DNA of 64,000 nt. Source: Halorubrum halodurans (lineage in GTDB: Archaea > Halobacteriota > Halobacteria > Halobacteriales > Haloferacaceae). How positions within the stretch are numbered: the stretch's first letter is position 1; the number at the start of each line of letters is the position of its first letter. The DNA is taken from positions 46,548 to 110,547 of the forward strand of contig NZ_NHPJ01000085.1 of the NCBI RefSeq assembly GCF_002252985.1. The letters are read 5' to 3'. The position numbers and the translations under genes were made by a program. Of this stretch, positions 1-7,692 are shown in pieces. The notes beneath the pieces were generated by a model, which worked only from the letters and a program-made list of their open reading frames with translations, did no database searches and was not told where the DNA came from.

Positions 1-867
1 TACGTCCTCGACGGCACCGTCCGGTTCGAGACGCCGGAGGGGTACCCGCGCGTCGACGAGGACCCGTCCGTCGGCGTGACGCCGCGAACCGAACAGCGGT
101 TCAGCGTCGACGACGTGGAGGCGGACCTCTACGTCGGCGAGCAGGGCGAGCTGTACGGAACGGTGACCAACGAGGGGCCGGATCCGGCACGCAACGTCGT
201 CGTCCAGTTCGCCGAGGAGTCGCCGAACGTGATCCCGCGCGAGTCGTCCGTCGCGGTCGGCACGCTCGCCGCGGGCGAGTCCGGTTCCTTCCGGCTGCCG
301 ATCGAGGTCGGCGGCGAGGCGGAGCCGATCGACCGGACCTCCGACGTCGTCGTCCAGTACCGCAACGAGGAGAACGAACGCCGGGCGTATCGGGACCTCG
401 AGCTGCTGTACTCCGTCGAGCCGCAGCGCGACCGGTTCGGCCTCTCCGTCGAGACGCGCGAGATCGAAGCCGGCGGGCAGGTCGACCTGACCGTCGAGGT
501 GACGAACGAGCTGGACGAGCCGGTCACGGACGTGGAGGCGCGGCTGTTCGCTGACAGCCCGCTCGAAAGCGACAACGACGAGGGGTTCGTGTCGACGCTG
601 GAGCCCGGCGAGTCGACGACGATGACGTTCGACCTCTCCGCGGAGTCGTCGGGGGTCGCGAAGACGTACCCCGTCTCGTTCGACTTCCGGTACGACGACG
701 CCGACGGCGACAGCCAGCTGTCGGACACGACCCGCGTCCCGATAACCGTCGTCGAGCCCGAGGAGAGCTCCCCGCTGTCGGGCATCGGAACGCTCCCGCT
801 CGTGCTCGGCGTCCTCGTCGTGCTCGCCGCCCTCGGGGGCGGCCTCTACGTCACACAGCGAGAATAG
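1..867 (+). CDS. COG1361-type surface protein, C-terminal part (5' truncated by window edge)
   Basis: The frame is open from base 1, so the N-terminus lies outside the window. The visible part holds at least two CARDB/NEW3-like beta-sandwich repeats, recognisable by recurrent phrases such as VTNEGPDPARNV and VTNELDEPVTDV followed by LxPGES-type turns. It ends in one hydrophobic segment (GTLPLVLGVLVVLAALGGG) and a short basic tail, so it is probably anchored outside the membrane. The stop codon directly abuts the start of the RND exporter, implying co-transcription. In haloarchaea this pairing of a COG1361 S-layer-like protein with an RND/MMPL protein is common, and the surface protein may act as an accessory. 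Its substrate is unknown. Confidence 0.8.
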   Translation, partial: YVLDGTVRFETPEGYPRVDEDPSVGVTPRTEQRFSVDDVEADLYVGEQGELYGTVTNEGPDPARNVVVQFAEESPNVIPRESSVAVGTLAAGESGSFRLPIEVGGEAEPIDRTSDVVVQYRNEENERRAYRDLELLYSVEPQRDRFGLSVETREIEAGGQVDLTVEVTNELDEPVTDVEARLFADSPLESDNDEGFVSTLEPGESTTMTFDLSAESSGVAKTYPVSFDFRYDDADGDSQLSDTTRVPITVVEPEESSPLSGIGTLPLVLGVLVVLAALGGGLYVTQRE

Positions 868-3354
868 ATGACCCGAGCCGGACGGTGGATCGAGGACGCC
901 ACCACGCGACTCAACGAGGTCATCGTCTCGCGGCCGCGGGCGGTCGTCGTCGCGTTCCTGCTCGTGACCGCGGTGTTCGCCGGCGGGATGACCGCCGTCG
1001 AGACGCAGACGAACCCGACGGAGGGGTTCTCCGAGGACCTCCCCGAGCAGGAGGCGCTCGACGCGATCGAAAACGAGTTCGACGAGCCGTTCACGACCGA
1101 GCCGGAGACGACGCAGCTGATCCACGGCGGCACCGACGTGCTCACCCGCGAGGAGACGCTGACGATGCTGCGGCTGTTGGAGCGGATCGACTCCCGCGAG
1201 GACCTCCACATGGAGTCCGCGAACGGTCCCGCGACGGCCATCGCCGGGGCGATCGACCCCTCGGCCGAGAGCCCGTCGGCGATGCGGGCCGCGGTCGCGG
1301 GCGCGACGGACGCCGAGTTCCGTCGGGTCGTCCGGCGGCTGAGCGAGCGTCCGGAGTTCGACGCGGCCGTCTCGGACGACTTCAACCCGACCGAGGCGTC
1401 GGCCTCGACGACGATCACCGTCGTCAGACACGACGTGCCGCAGGGGTTCGACGACCTCCAGTCGGTCCAGACGGAGATCCGGACGCTCGCGAACGACGAG
1501 CCGGCCGACATCCGGACCTTCGGGACGGGCATCATCAACGCCGAGACGGGGCGGGTCATCGCCGACTCGCTGCTCATCGTGATGCCCGTCGTCGTCGTCC
1601 TGCTTCTGGGCTTTCTCGTCGTCGCGTATCGCGACCCGATCGATCTGGCGCTCGGGCTGTTCGCGCTGTTGATGACGCTGATCTGGACGTTCGGCTTCCT
1701 CGGCTTCTCCGGGATCCCGTTCGACCAACAGCAGATCGCCGTGCCGGTGCTGCTGCTCGCGGTCGGGGTCGACTTCGGGATCCACTTCATCAACCGGTAC
1801 CGCGAGGAGACCGTCCAGGGGTACGACCCGGTGCCGGCGATGCGGACCGCGGCGAACCAGCTCGCGATCGCGTTCGTCATCGTCACCGTCACCGCGGTGT
1901 TCGGGTTCGGCGCGAACGTGACCTCCGGGCTCGACCCGATCCGGAACCTCGGGATCGTCTCGGCGGTCGGCATCGTCTTCACGTTCCTCATCTTCGGGCT
2001 GTTCCTCCCGGCCGCGAAGCTCGAACTCGACCGGCTCCGCGAGCGGTACGGCGTGCCGGAGTTCGGTACCACCCCGATCGCCTCCGAGGAGTCCGCGCTC
2101 GGCCGGCTGCTGGCCGTCTCGGTGACGGTCGGGAAGCGCGCGCCGGCGGTGTTCGTCGTCCTCCTGCTTCTCACCGGCGGGGCGTTCGGCGCGTACGGGG
2201 CGGGCGTCGACACCACGTTCGAACAGGAGGACTTCCTCCCGCCGGAGGAGGAGCCGGGATACGTCGAGTACATCCCCGAGCCGTTCGCGCCGGGCGAGTA
2301 CACGGTCACCGAGACGCTGAGCCTGCTCGAGGACAGCTTCTCGGCGAGTCAGGACGCGTCGCTCACGGTGTACGTCGAGGGGCCCTTCGAGGAGGACCAC
2401 GCGCTCGAGGCGCTCGCCGCGCCGACCGACGACCCGCCCGGCACGCTGGCGGTCGGCGAGGGCGGGCGGGCGGAGACGACGAGCATCGTGACCGTGATCC
2501 GGTCACGTGCCGAAGCCGACGAGGAGTTCGCCGCGCTCGTCGCCCGCAACGACCTGAACGGGAACGGGATCCCCGACCGCAACCTCGAGCGGATCTACGC
2601 GGAGCTGTTCGACTCGCCGGCCGCCTCGGAGGCGAGTCGCTACCTCACCGACGACCGCCGCGGCGCGCAGGTCGAGTACACGGTCGAGAGCGGCGCGACC
2701 CAGAGCGAGATCTCCGCCGACGGCCGGCAGCAGGCGGAACGGTACCGCTACGCGGCGACCGCGACGGGACAGATCGTCGTCTTCGACGCGATCACGGCGA
2801 TCATCTTCGACTCGGCGATCCAGGGGCTCGTGCTCGCCGTGGGCCTGAGCGGCGTGTTCCTCGTGATCACCTACGGCGTGTTGGAGGGGATGCCGATGCT
2901 CGGGATCGTGAACGTGTTCCCGATCACGATCGCCGTCACATCGCTGGTCGGGACGATGCGGTACCTCGGCTATCCGCTGAACGCCCTGACGGCGACGATC
3001 CTCTCCATCGCGATCGGGATCGGGATCGCCTACTCGGTCCACATCACCGCCCGGTTCGTCGACGAGTACCGCGAGAACGGCGACGTGGCGACCTCGCTGC
3101 GGACGACGCTCACGGGGACCGGCGGGGCGCTCGTCGGCAGCATGCTCACGACCGCGCTCGGGACCGGCGCGCTCGGGCTCGCGATCACGCCCGTGCTCGG
3201 CGACTTCGGCGTCCTGATCGCGATGAGCGTGTTCTACTCGTTCGTCATCTCGGTGATCGCGCTCCCGCCCGCCCTGTTCCTCTGGGACCGGCTTCGATCC
3301 GGCTCGCCGACCGCCGACCCGGCCGACCCCGTCGAGCCGACCGGCGAGGCGTGA
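868..3354 (+). CDS. RND/MMPL superfamily exporter (HAE3-like)
   Basis: The protein has 828 residues. The topology is one N-terminal membrane helix, a large extracellular domain, a block of about five helices, a second extracellular domain and a second helix block: the duplicated RND/MMPL fold. Helix-block signatures include the GVDFGIHFINRYRE segment in the first half and the GIGIAYSVHITARFVDEYRE-like segment in the second. The start ATG follows the upstream TAG with no gap. The family uses the ion gradient to export lipids, hydrophobic compounds or surface components. The substrate here cannot be read from sequence, although co-transcription with a surface beta-sandwich protein suggests envelope-related cargo. 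Confidence 0.88.
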   Translation: MTRAGRWIEDATTRLNEVIVSRPRAVVVAFLLVTAVFAGGMTAVETQTNPTEGFSEDLPEQEALDAIENEFDEPFTTEPETTQLIHGGTDVLTREETLTMLRLLERIDSREDLHMESANGPATAIAGAIDPSAESPSAMRAAVAGATDAEFRRVVRRLSERPEFDAAVSDDFNPTEASASTTITVVRHDVPQGFDDLQSVQTEIRTLANDEPADIRTFGTGIINAETGRVIADSLLIVMPVVVVLLLGFLVVAYRDPIDLALGLFALLMTLIWTFGFLGFSGIPFDQQQIAVPVLLLAVGVDFGIHFINRYREETVQGYDPVPAMRTAANQLAIAFVIVTVTAVFGFGANVTSGLDPIRNLGIVSAVGIVFTFLIFGLFLPAAKLELDRLRERYGVPEFGTTPIASEESALGRLLAVSVTVGKRAPAVFVVLLLLTGGAFGAYGAGVDTTFEQEDFLPPEEEPGYVEYIPEPFAPGEYTVTETLSLLEDSFSASQDASLTVYVEGPFEEDHALEALAAPTDDPPGTLAVGEGGRAETTSIVTVIRSRAEADEEFAALVARNDLNGNGIPDRNLERIYAELFDSPAASEASRYLTDDRRGAQVEYTVESGATQSEISADGRQQAERYRYAATATGQIVVFDAITAIIFDSAIQGLVLAVGLSGVFLVITYGVLEGMPMLGIVNVFPITIAVTSLVGTMRYLGYPLNALTATILSIAIGIGIAYSVHITARFVDEYRENGDVATSLRTTLTGTGGALVGSMLTTALGTGALGLAITPVLGDFGVLIAMSVFYSFVISVIALPPALFLWDRLRSGSPTADPADPVEPTGEA

Positions 3355-3397
3355 CCGCGCCCGTCGCGTTTATTCCGGGGGCTCCCGAAGCGCGGAC

Positions 3398-3871
3398 GTG
3401 ACTCCCGCCGAGGTGACGATCCGGCAGGCCGAACGTGCCGACCTCCTGGCGGTGCTCCGGATCGAACGCGAGTGCTTCTCGGACCCCTGGCCGTACGACG
3501 CCTTCGAGCGGCTGATCGACGCGCCGGCGTTCCTCGTCGCCGAGCGGGACGGCGAGGTCCTCGGCTACCTCGTCGGGGACGTCACCCCGAACGCGGGCCG
3601 CGACATCGGACACGTCAAGGACCTCGCGGTCCGCCCCGACGCCCGTGGGCGAGGCGTCGGGCGAGCCCTGTTGCGCGCCGGGCTGGCGCGGCTCCGGACC
3701 GCCGGGGCGGCCGTCGCCAAACTCGAGGTCCGCGAGGGGAACGACCCCGCCCGGTCGCTGTACGCGGCCGAGGGGTTCGAGCCGGTCCGGCGGGCGAGGC
3801 GGTACTACCGCGACGGCGAGGACGCGCTCGTCCTCGTCGTCGACCTCGCGGAGTGGGCCCGCGGCGGGTGA
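3398..3871 (+). CDS. rimI: RimI-like GNAT N-acetyltransferase
   Basis: A 157-residue single-domain GNAT protein. The acetyl-CoA loop RGRGVGRALL lies near residues 82-91, preceded by the beta-4 strand HVKDLAVRPDARG. The N-terminal part (IRQAERADLLAVLRIERECF) and the aromatic SDPWPYDAFERL segment are typical of RimI/Ard1-type protein N-terminal acetyltransferases. The GTG start at 3398 is chosen because it begins the conserved domain and follows an AT-richer TTTATT box by about 25 bases. In archaea these enzymes acetylate N-termini of many proteins, not only ribosomal S18. The gene stands alone between the RND gene and pepF. Confidence 0.85.
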   Translation: MTPAEVTIRQAERADLLAVLRIERECFSDPWPYDAFERLIDAPAFLVAERDGEVLGYLVGDVTPNAGRDIGHVKDLAVRPDARGRGVGRALLRAGLARLRTAGAAVAKLEVREGNDPARSLYAAEGFEPVRRARRYYRDGEDALVLVVDLAEWARGG

Positions 3872-3967
3872 CCGCCTCGCGGGTTCGGCCGCCCGCGGCC
3901 GTCCGATCTCCGGGGACCCGATACCCCTTTGACAAGGCTTAGTGCCGGGGGGGATCGACGGGGACGT

Positions 3968-5767
3968 ATGAGTTCGGTTCCCGAGCGGTCCGAGATCGAC
4001 GAGGCGTACAAGTGGGACCTCGAGAGCGTCTTCGCCGACGACGAGGCGTGGGCGGCGGCCTACGAGGACGTGGAGGGACGGATCGACGAGCTCGGAGCCT
4101 ACGAGGGGCGCGTCACCGAGAGCCCGGAGACGCTCCTCGAGCTGTTGGAGCTCCGCGAGGAGGTGTTCCGCGAGCTGTCGGCGGTCGCGGTGTACGCCCG
4201 GCTCCGGAGCGCGGAGGACACGCGGGACCAGGAGTACCAGGCGATGTCGGCGCGGGCGTCCTCGCTCCAGTCCGAGGCGTCGAGCGCGATCTCGTATCTC
4301 CAGCCGGAGCTCCAGTCGCTCACGGCGGAGCGGCTCGCCGAGTTCCTCGAGGCGGAGCCCGACCTCGCCGCGTACGAACACTACCTCGAGGACGTGTTGC
4401 GGATGAAACCGCACACGCGCTCGGCGGAGGTCGAGGAGGTGCTCGCGGACCTCTCGGAGGTCACGAGCGCGCCGAGCGAGATCTACTCGATGCTGACGAA
4501 CGCGGACATGACCTACGGCGTCGTGGAGGACCCCGACGGCGAGGAGGTCGAGATCACCCAGGCCAACTTCACGAAGCTCCAGACGAACCCGGACCGCGAC
4601 TTCCGCCGCCGGGTCCACGAGACGTTCTACGACGAGTGGGCCGACGTCCGCAACACGGTGGGCACCTCCCTGGAGAAGGCGGTGCGCGAACACGTCGCGA
4701 GCGCGGGGATCCGCGACTACGACACCGCCCGCGAGGCCGCCCTCGACGGCTCGAACGTCCCGGTCGCGGTGTACGACACGCTCGTCGACACGGTCGGCGG
4801 CAACCTCGACACCCTCCACCGACACGCCGAGTTGAAACGGCGGGCGCTCGGCGTCGACACCCTGGAGAGTCACGACCTCTACATGTCGTTGACGGGCGAT
4901 CAGGGCCCCGACGTGGAGTACGACCAGGCGGTCGAGTGGGTCGTCGAGGCGGTCGCGCCGCTCGGCGAGGCCTATCAGGAGCGGATGGCGGAGGGGCTCG
5001 AGAGCCGGTGGGTCGACGTCTACGAGAACCGCGGGAAGCGCTCCGGCGCGTTCTCTTCCGGCACCTACGACACCCAGCCGTACATCCTGATGAACTACCA
5101 GGACGACGTGGCCTCGATGTACACGCTGGCACACGAGCTGGGCCACTCGATGCACTCGGAGCTGGCGAGCGACGCCCAGCCGTGGCACGACGCGAGCTAC
5201 GAGATCTTCGTCGCCGAGATCGCCTCCACGGTCAACGAGACGCTCCTCACCCACCACTTGCTCGAGACCGTCGAGGACGAGACGCTCCGCACGCACGTGC
5301 TCGACGAGTACCTCGAGCGGTTCCGGTCCACCCTGTTCCGCCAGACCATGTTCGCGACGTTCGAACAGCGGATCCACGAGCGGGTCGAGGCGGGCGAGGC
5401 GCTCACGCCGGACGTGCTCGACGAGACCTACGCCGACCTCAAGGGCGAGTACTACGAGCCCGCGGCGCTCACCGGCGGCATCGAGCGCGAGTGGGAGCGG
5501 ATCCCGCACTTCTACTACGACTTCTACGTCTACCAGTACGCGACCGGCATCTCCGCGGCGGCCGCGATCGTCGAGCGCGTCCTCGAGGAGGGCGAGTCCG
5601 CCGCGGCCGACTACCGCGAGATGCTGGCGGCGGGGGGCTCCGACTACCCGCTCGAGGTCGTCGAACTCGCCGGGATCGACATGGCCTCGCCCGACCCGAT
5701 CGAGTCGGCCGTCGGGATCTACGACGACTACCTCGACGAGGTCGCGGCGCTGCTGGACCTCGAGTAG
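3968..5767 (+). CDS. pepF: Oligoendopeptidase F (M3 family zinc metallopeptidase)
   Basis: About 599 residues, normal for PepF. The HExxH zinc site is HELGH at residues 389-393, followed about 25 residues later by the EIFVAEIASTVNE helix that supplies the third ligand. The N-terminal helical half is typical of the M3B family. I chose the ATG at 3968 rather than an upstream in-frame start at 3929, because the protein then begins with the usual short leader before YKWDLESVF and because the AT-rich CTTTGACAAGG stretch just upstream looks like promoter sequence. It is cytoplasmic and cleaves short peptides of about 6-18 residues. The gene converges on the DUF2237 gene across a small inverted repeat. 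Confidence 0.92.
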   Translation: MSSVPERSEIDEAYKWDLESVFADDEAWAAAYEDVEGRIDELGAYEGRVTESPETLLELLELREEVFRELSAVAVYARLRSAEDTRDQEYQAMSARASSLQSEASSAISYLQPELQSLTAERLAEFLEAEPDLAAYEHYLEDVLRMKPHTRSAEVEEVLADLSEVTSAPSEIYSMLTNADMTYGVVEDPDGEEVEITQANFTKLQTNPDRDFRRRVHETFYDEWADVRNTVGTSLEKAVREHVASAGIRDYDTAREAALDGSNVPVAVYDTLVDTVGGNLDTLHRHAELKRRALGVDTLESHDLYMSLTGDQGPDVEYDQAVEWVVEAVAPLGEAYQERMAEGLESRWVDVYENRGKRSGAFSSGTYDTQPYILMNYQDDVASMYTLAHELGHSMHSELASDAQPWHDASYEIFVAEIASTVNETLLTHHLLETVEDETLRTHVLDEYLERFRSTLFRQTMFATFEQRIHERVEAGEALTPDVLDETYADLKGEYYEPAALTGGIEREWERIPHFYYDFYVYQYATGISAAAAIVERVLEEGESAAADYREMLAAGGSDYPLEVVELAGIDMASPDPIESAVGIYDDYLDEVAALLDLE

Positions 5768-5777
5768 CGAGGTCTCT

Positions 5778-5855
5778 AGTGTGTATTGTAACCGTTTACC
5801 GGCGCTCCGCCAGGACGAGTCGGCGTCGCGCCGGAAATGACTCACAATAAACACT
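5778..5855. repeat. Imperfect inverted repeat between convergent genes
   Basis: AGTGTGTATTGT (5778-5789) and ACAATAAACACT (5844-5855) are inverted copies, 11 of 12 positions matching, separated by 54 bases. They sit between the convergent pepF and DUF2237 stop codons. Either a bidirectional terminator or a very small MITE-like remnant could explain them. The AT-rich arms stand out from the surrounding GC-rich DNA. Confidence 0.55.
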
Positions 5856-5856
5856 A

Positions 5857-6246
5857 TCACCCGTCGTAGGCGTGGGCCTCGAGCGTCTCCAGGTCGACCG
5901 TGTCCAGCACGGCCTCGTTGGTCGCCTCGAGGACGACGGGCGGGACCGTCGTCTCCGGGAGCCGCCGGTCCCGCGTGGCCGACAGCGCCTCGACCCAGCG
6001 GCCGAGACAGAGACACCAGCGGTCGCCGGGGTCGAGTCCGGGGAAGTCGAACTCGGGGCGCGGCGTCACGAGGTCGTTGCCCCGCTCCCGGCTGAACCGC
6101 AGGAACTCCTCCGTCATCACCGCGCAGAGCTCGTGTCGCCCGCGGTCGCCGGGGTGAGTCCCGCAGCAGCCGTCGCGCTCGAAGCCGGTCGTCGGGTCCG
6201 TGCTACAGGCGGCGAGGTCCTCCCCGTGGACGTTCCGGTCGGCCAT
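5857..6246 (-). CDS. DUF2237 family protein
   Basis: A 129-residue protein beginning MADRNVHGEDLAAC. Conserved features of DUF2237 (COG3651) are visible: DPTTGFERDGCCGTHPGDRG, then HELCAVMTEEFLRFSRERGNDL, then FPGLDPGDRWCLCLGRW. The cysteines and the DRWCLC motif suggest metal or cofactor binding, but the family function is unknown. The start at 6246 is preferred over an in-frame start upstream at 6327, because family members begin close to the N-V-x-G motif. It is transcribed toward pepF. Confidence 0.82.
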   Translation of the reverse strand: MADRNVHGEDLAACSTDPTTGFERDGCCGTHPGDRGRHELCAVMTEEFLRFSRERGNDLVTPRPEFDFPGLDPGDRWCLCLGRWVEALSATRDRRLPETTVPPVVLEATNEAVLDTVDLETLEAHAYDG

Positions 6247-6400
6247 ACGCTCGGGTGGAGACGCGTGAACAAAAAGCCGGCCTCGGCGATCTCCTCGTCC
6301 GCGGCGTGTCCGGAACCCACAAGCCACCTGCGGTGGCGCGTGCCTGCGAGGTCGCTTCGCGGCCGAGCAGTACCGCGCGAGGGAGTCGCGACCGAAGGGA

Positions 6401-6431
6401 GCGACGAGGCTGGGGAGGCGTGAGGTGCGGT
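6401..6431. repeat. 31-base GC-rich repeat, copy 1
   Basis: The 31 bases 6401-6431, beginning GCGACGAGGCTGGGGAGG and ending GAGGTGCGGT, recur exactly at 28872-28902. The gene-free stretch 6247-6510 around copy 1 is otherwise GC-rich with short imperfect palindromes such as GTCGC/GCGAC. I see no gene in it; the promoter of the next gene must lie near 6480. Confidence 0.8.
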
Positions 6432-6510
6432 GCCGTGCGGTGGGAGGTGGAGGCTTCCGAGCCGTTCACCGCGCCGGCATCGATTTACCGCCCGCCCGCG
6501 ACTCGCCTCC

Positions 6511-7647
6511 ATGGACGAACGCGTACGCGAGCACGCGGAGGTGCTCGTCGACTGGAGCGCACGGGTCGATCCGGGAGATAACGTCGTCGTGAGCGTCGCC
6601 GAGGACGCCCACGACCTCGGCGTCGCCGTCGCCGAGGCGCTCGGCGAGCGCGGCGCGGCCGTGACCACGCTGTACGGCTCCGACGAGCTGAGCCGGGCGT
6701 ACCTGACGGGCCGCGAGCGTGAGAGCGCGAGCGGCGACGACGCCCCGGAGTTCCCCGACCCCGCCGTCGACCGCGCCCTCCTCGAGGCGGCCGACGTCTA
6801 CCTCCGGCTCGGCGGCGGGCGCAACACGGCCGCGACCGCGGACGTGGGCCGCGAGACGCGGCAGGCCTACGCGAGATCCCGAAAGGAGGTCAGGGAGCGC
6901 CGGATGGCCACCGACTGGGTGTCGACGGTCCATCCCACCCGGAGCCTCGCCCAGCAGGCGGGGATGGCCTACGAGGAGTACCGCGACTTCGTCTACGACG
7001 CCGTCCTCCGGGACTGGGAGGCGCTCGCCGGGGAGATGGCGCGGATGAAGGAGGTCCTCGACGCGGGCGAGGAGGTCCGGATCCGCACCGAGCGCGCGGA
7101 CGCGCCCGACACCGACGTGACGATGTCGATCGCGGGGCGGACCGCGGTCAACTCCGCCGCCTCCGTCGCCTACGACTCGCACAACCTCCCCTCCGGCGAG
7201 GTGTTCACGGCCCCCTACGACGCCGAGGGCGAGGTCTTCTTCGACGTGCCGATGACGATCGAGTCGACCCGCGTCCGGGACGTGCGCCTCGTCTTCGAGG
7301 ACGGCGAAGTGGTCGACTTCGCGGCGGACGCGGGCGAGGAGGCGCTCGAGAGCGTGCTCGAGACGGATCCCGGCGCTCGGCGGCTCGGCGAGCTGGGGGT
7401 CGGGATGAACCGCGGGATCGACCGCTTCACCGACTCGATCCTCTTCGACGAGAAGATGGGCGACACGGTCCACCTCGCGGTCGGCCGCGCCTACGACGCC
7501 TGTCTGCCGGACGGCGAGTCGGGCAACGAGAGCGCGGTCCACGTCGACATGATAAGCGACGTGAGCGTGGACTCGACGATGGCCGTCGACGGCGAGGTCG
7601 TCCAGCGGGACGGGACCTTCCGGTGGGAGGACGGCTTCGACGGCTGA
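6511..7647 (+). CDS. M29-family leucyl aminopeptidase (AmpS/PepT type)
   Basis: A 378-residue protein. The N-terminal part MDERVREHAEVLVDWSARVDPGDNVVV is typical of thermophilic-type M29 metalloaminopeptidases. The C-terminal catalytic part shows NLPSGEVFTAPYD, which contains a metal-ligand Glu, and FDEKMGDTVHLAVGRAYDAC followed by HVDMISD, with the His and Asp ligands. The ATG at 6511 is chosen over upstream in-frame codons because the conserved family start aligns there and the ATTTA at 6482-6486 lies about 27 bases upstream. It is predicted to release N-terminal residues from peptides in the cytoplasm, complementing PepF nearby. Confidence 0.87.
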   Translation: MDERVREHAEVLVDWSARVDPGDNVVVSVAEDAHDLGVAVAEALGERGAAVTTLYGSDELSRAYLTGRERESASGDDAPEFPDPAVDRALLEAADVYLRLGGGRNTAATADVGRETRQAYARSRKEVRERRMATDWVSTVHPTRSLAQQAGMAYEEYRDFVYDAVLRDWEALAGEMARMKEVLDAGEEVRIRTERADAPDTDVTMSIAGRTAVNSAASVAYDSHNLPSGEVFTAPYDAEGEVFFDVPMTIESTRVRDVRLVFEDGEVVDFAADAGEEALESVLETDPGARRLGELGVGMNRGIDRFTDSILFDEKMGDTVHLAVGRAYDACLPDGESGNESAVHVDMISDVSVDSTMAVDGEVVQRDGTFRWEDGFDG

Positions 7648-7692
7648 TCCCCGGCGGCCCCGAGACGCCGGGTCGCGCTGTCGGGGACCGAG

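Noticed and set aside
885..3401. An 838-codon frame antiparallel in codon phase to the RND gene, and similar long frames over mcm, pepF and pheST.
   Set aside because: Arg/Pro/Gly-rich translations with no domains are normal shadows of GC-rich haloarchaeal genes; the RND, M3, MCM and PheST frames have clear motifs.
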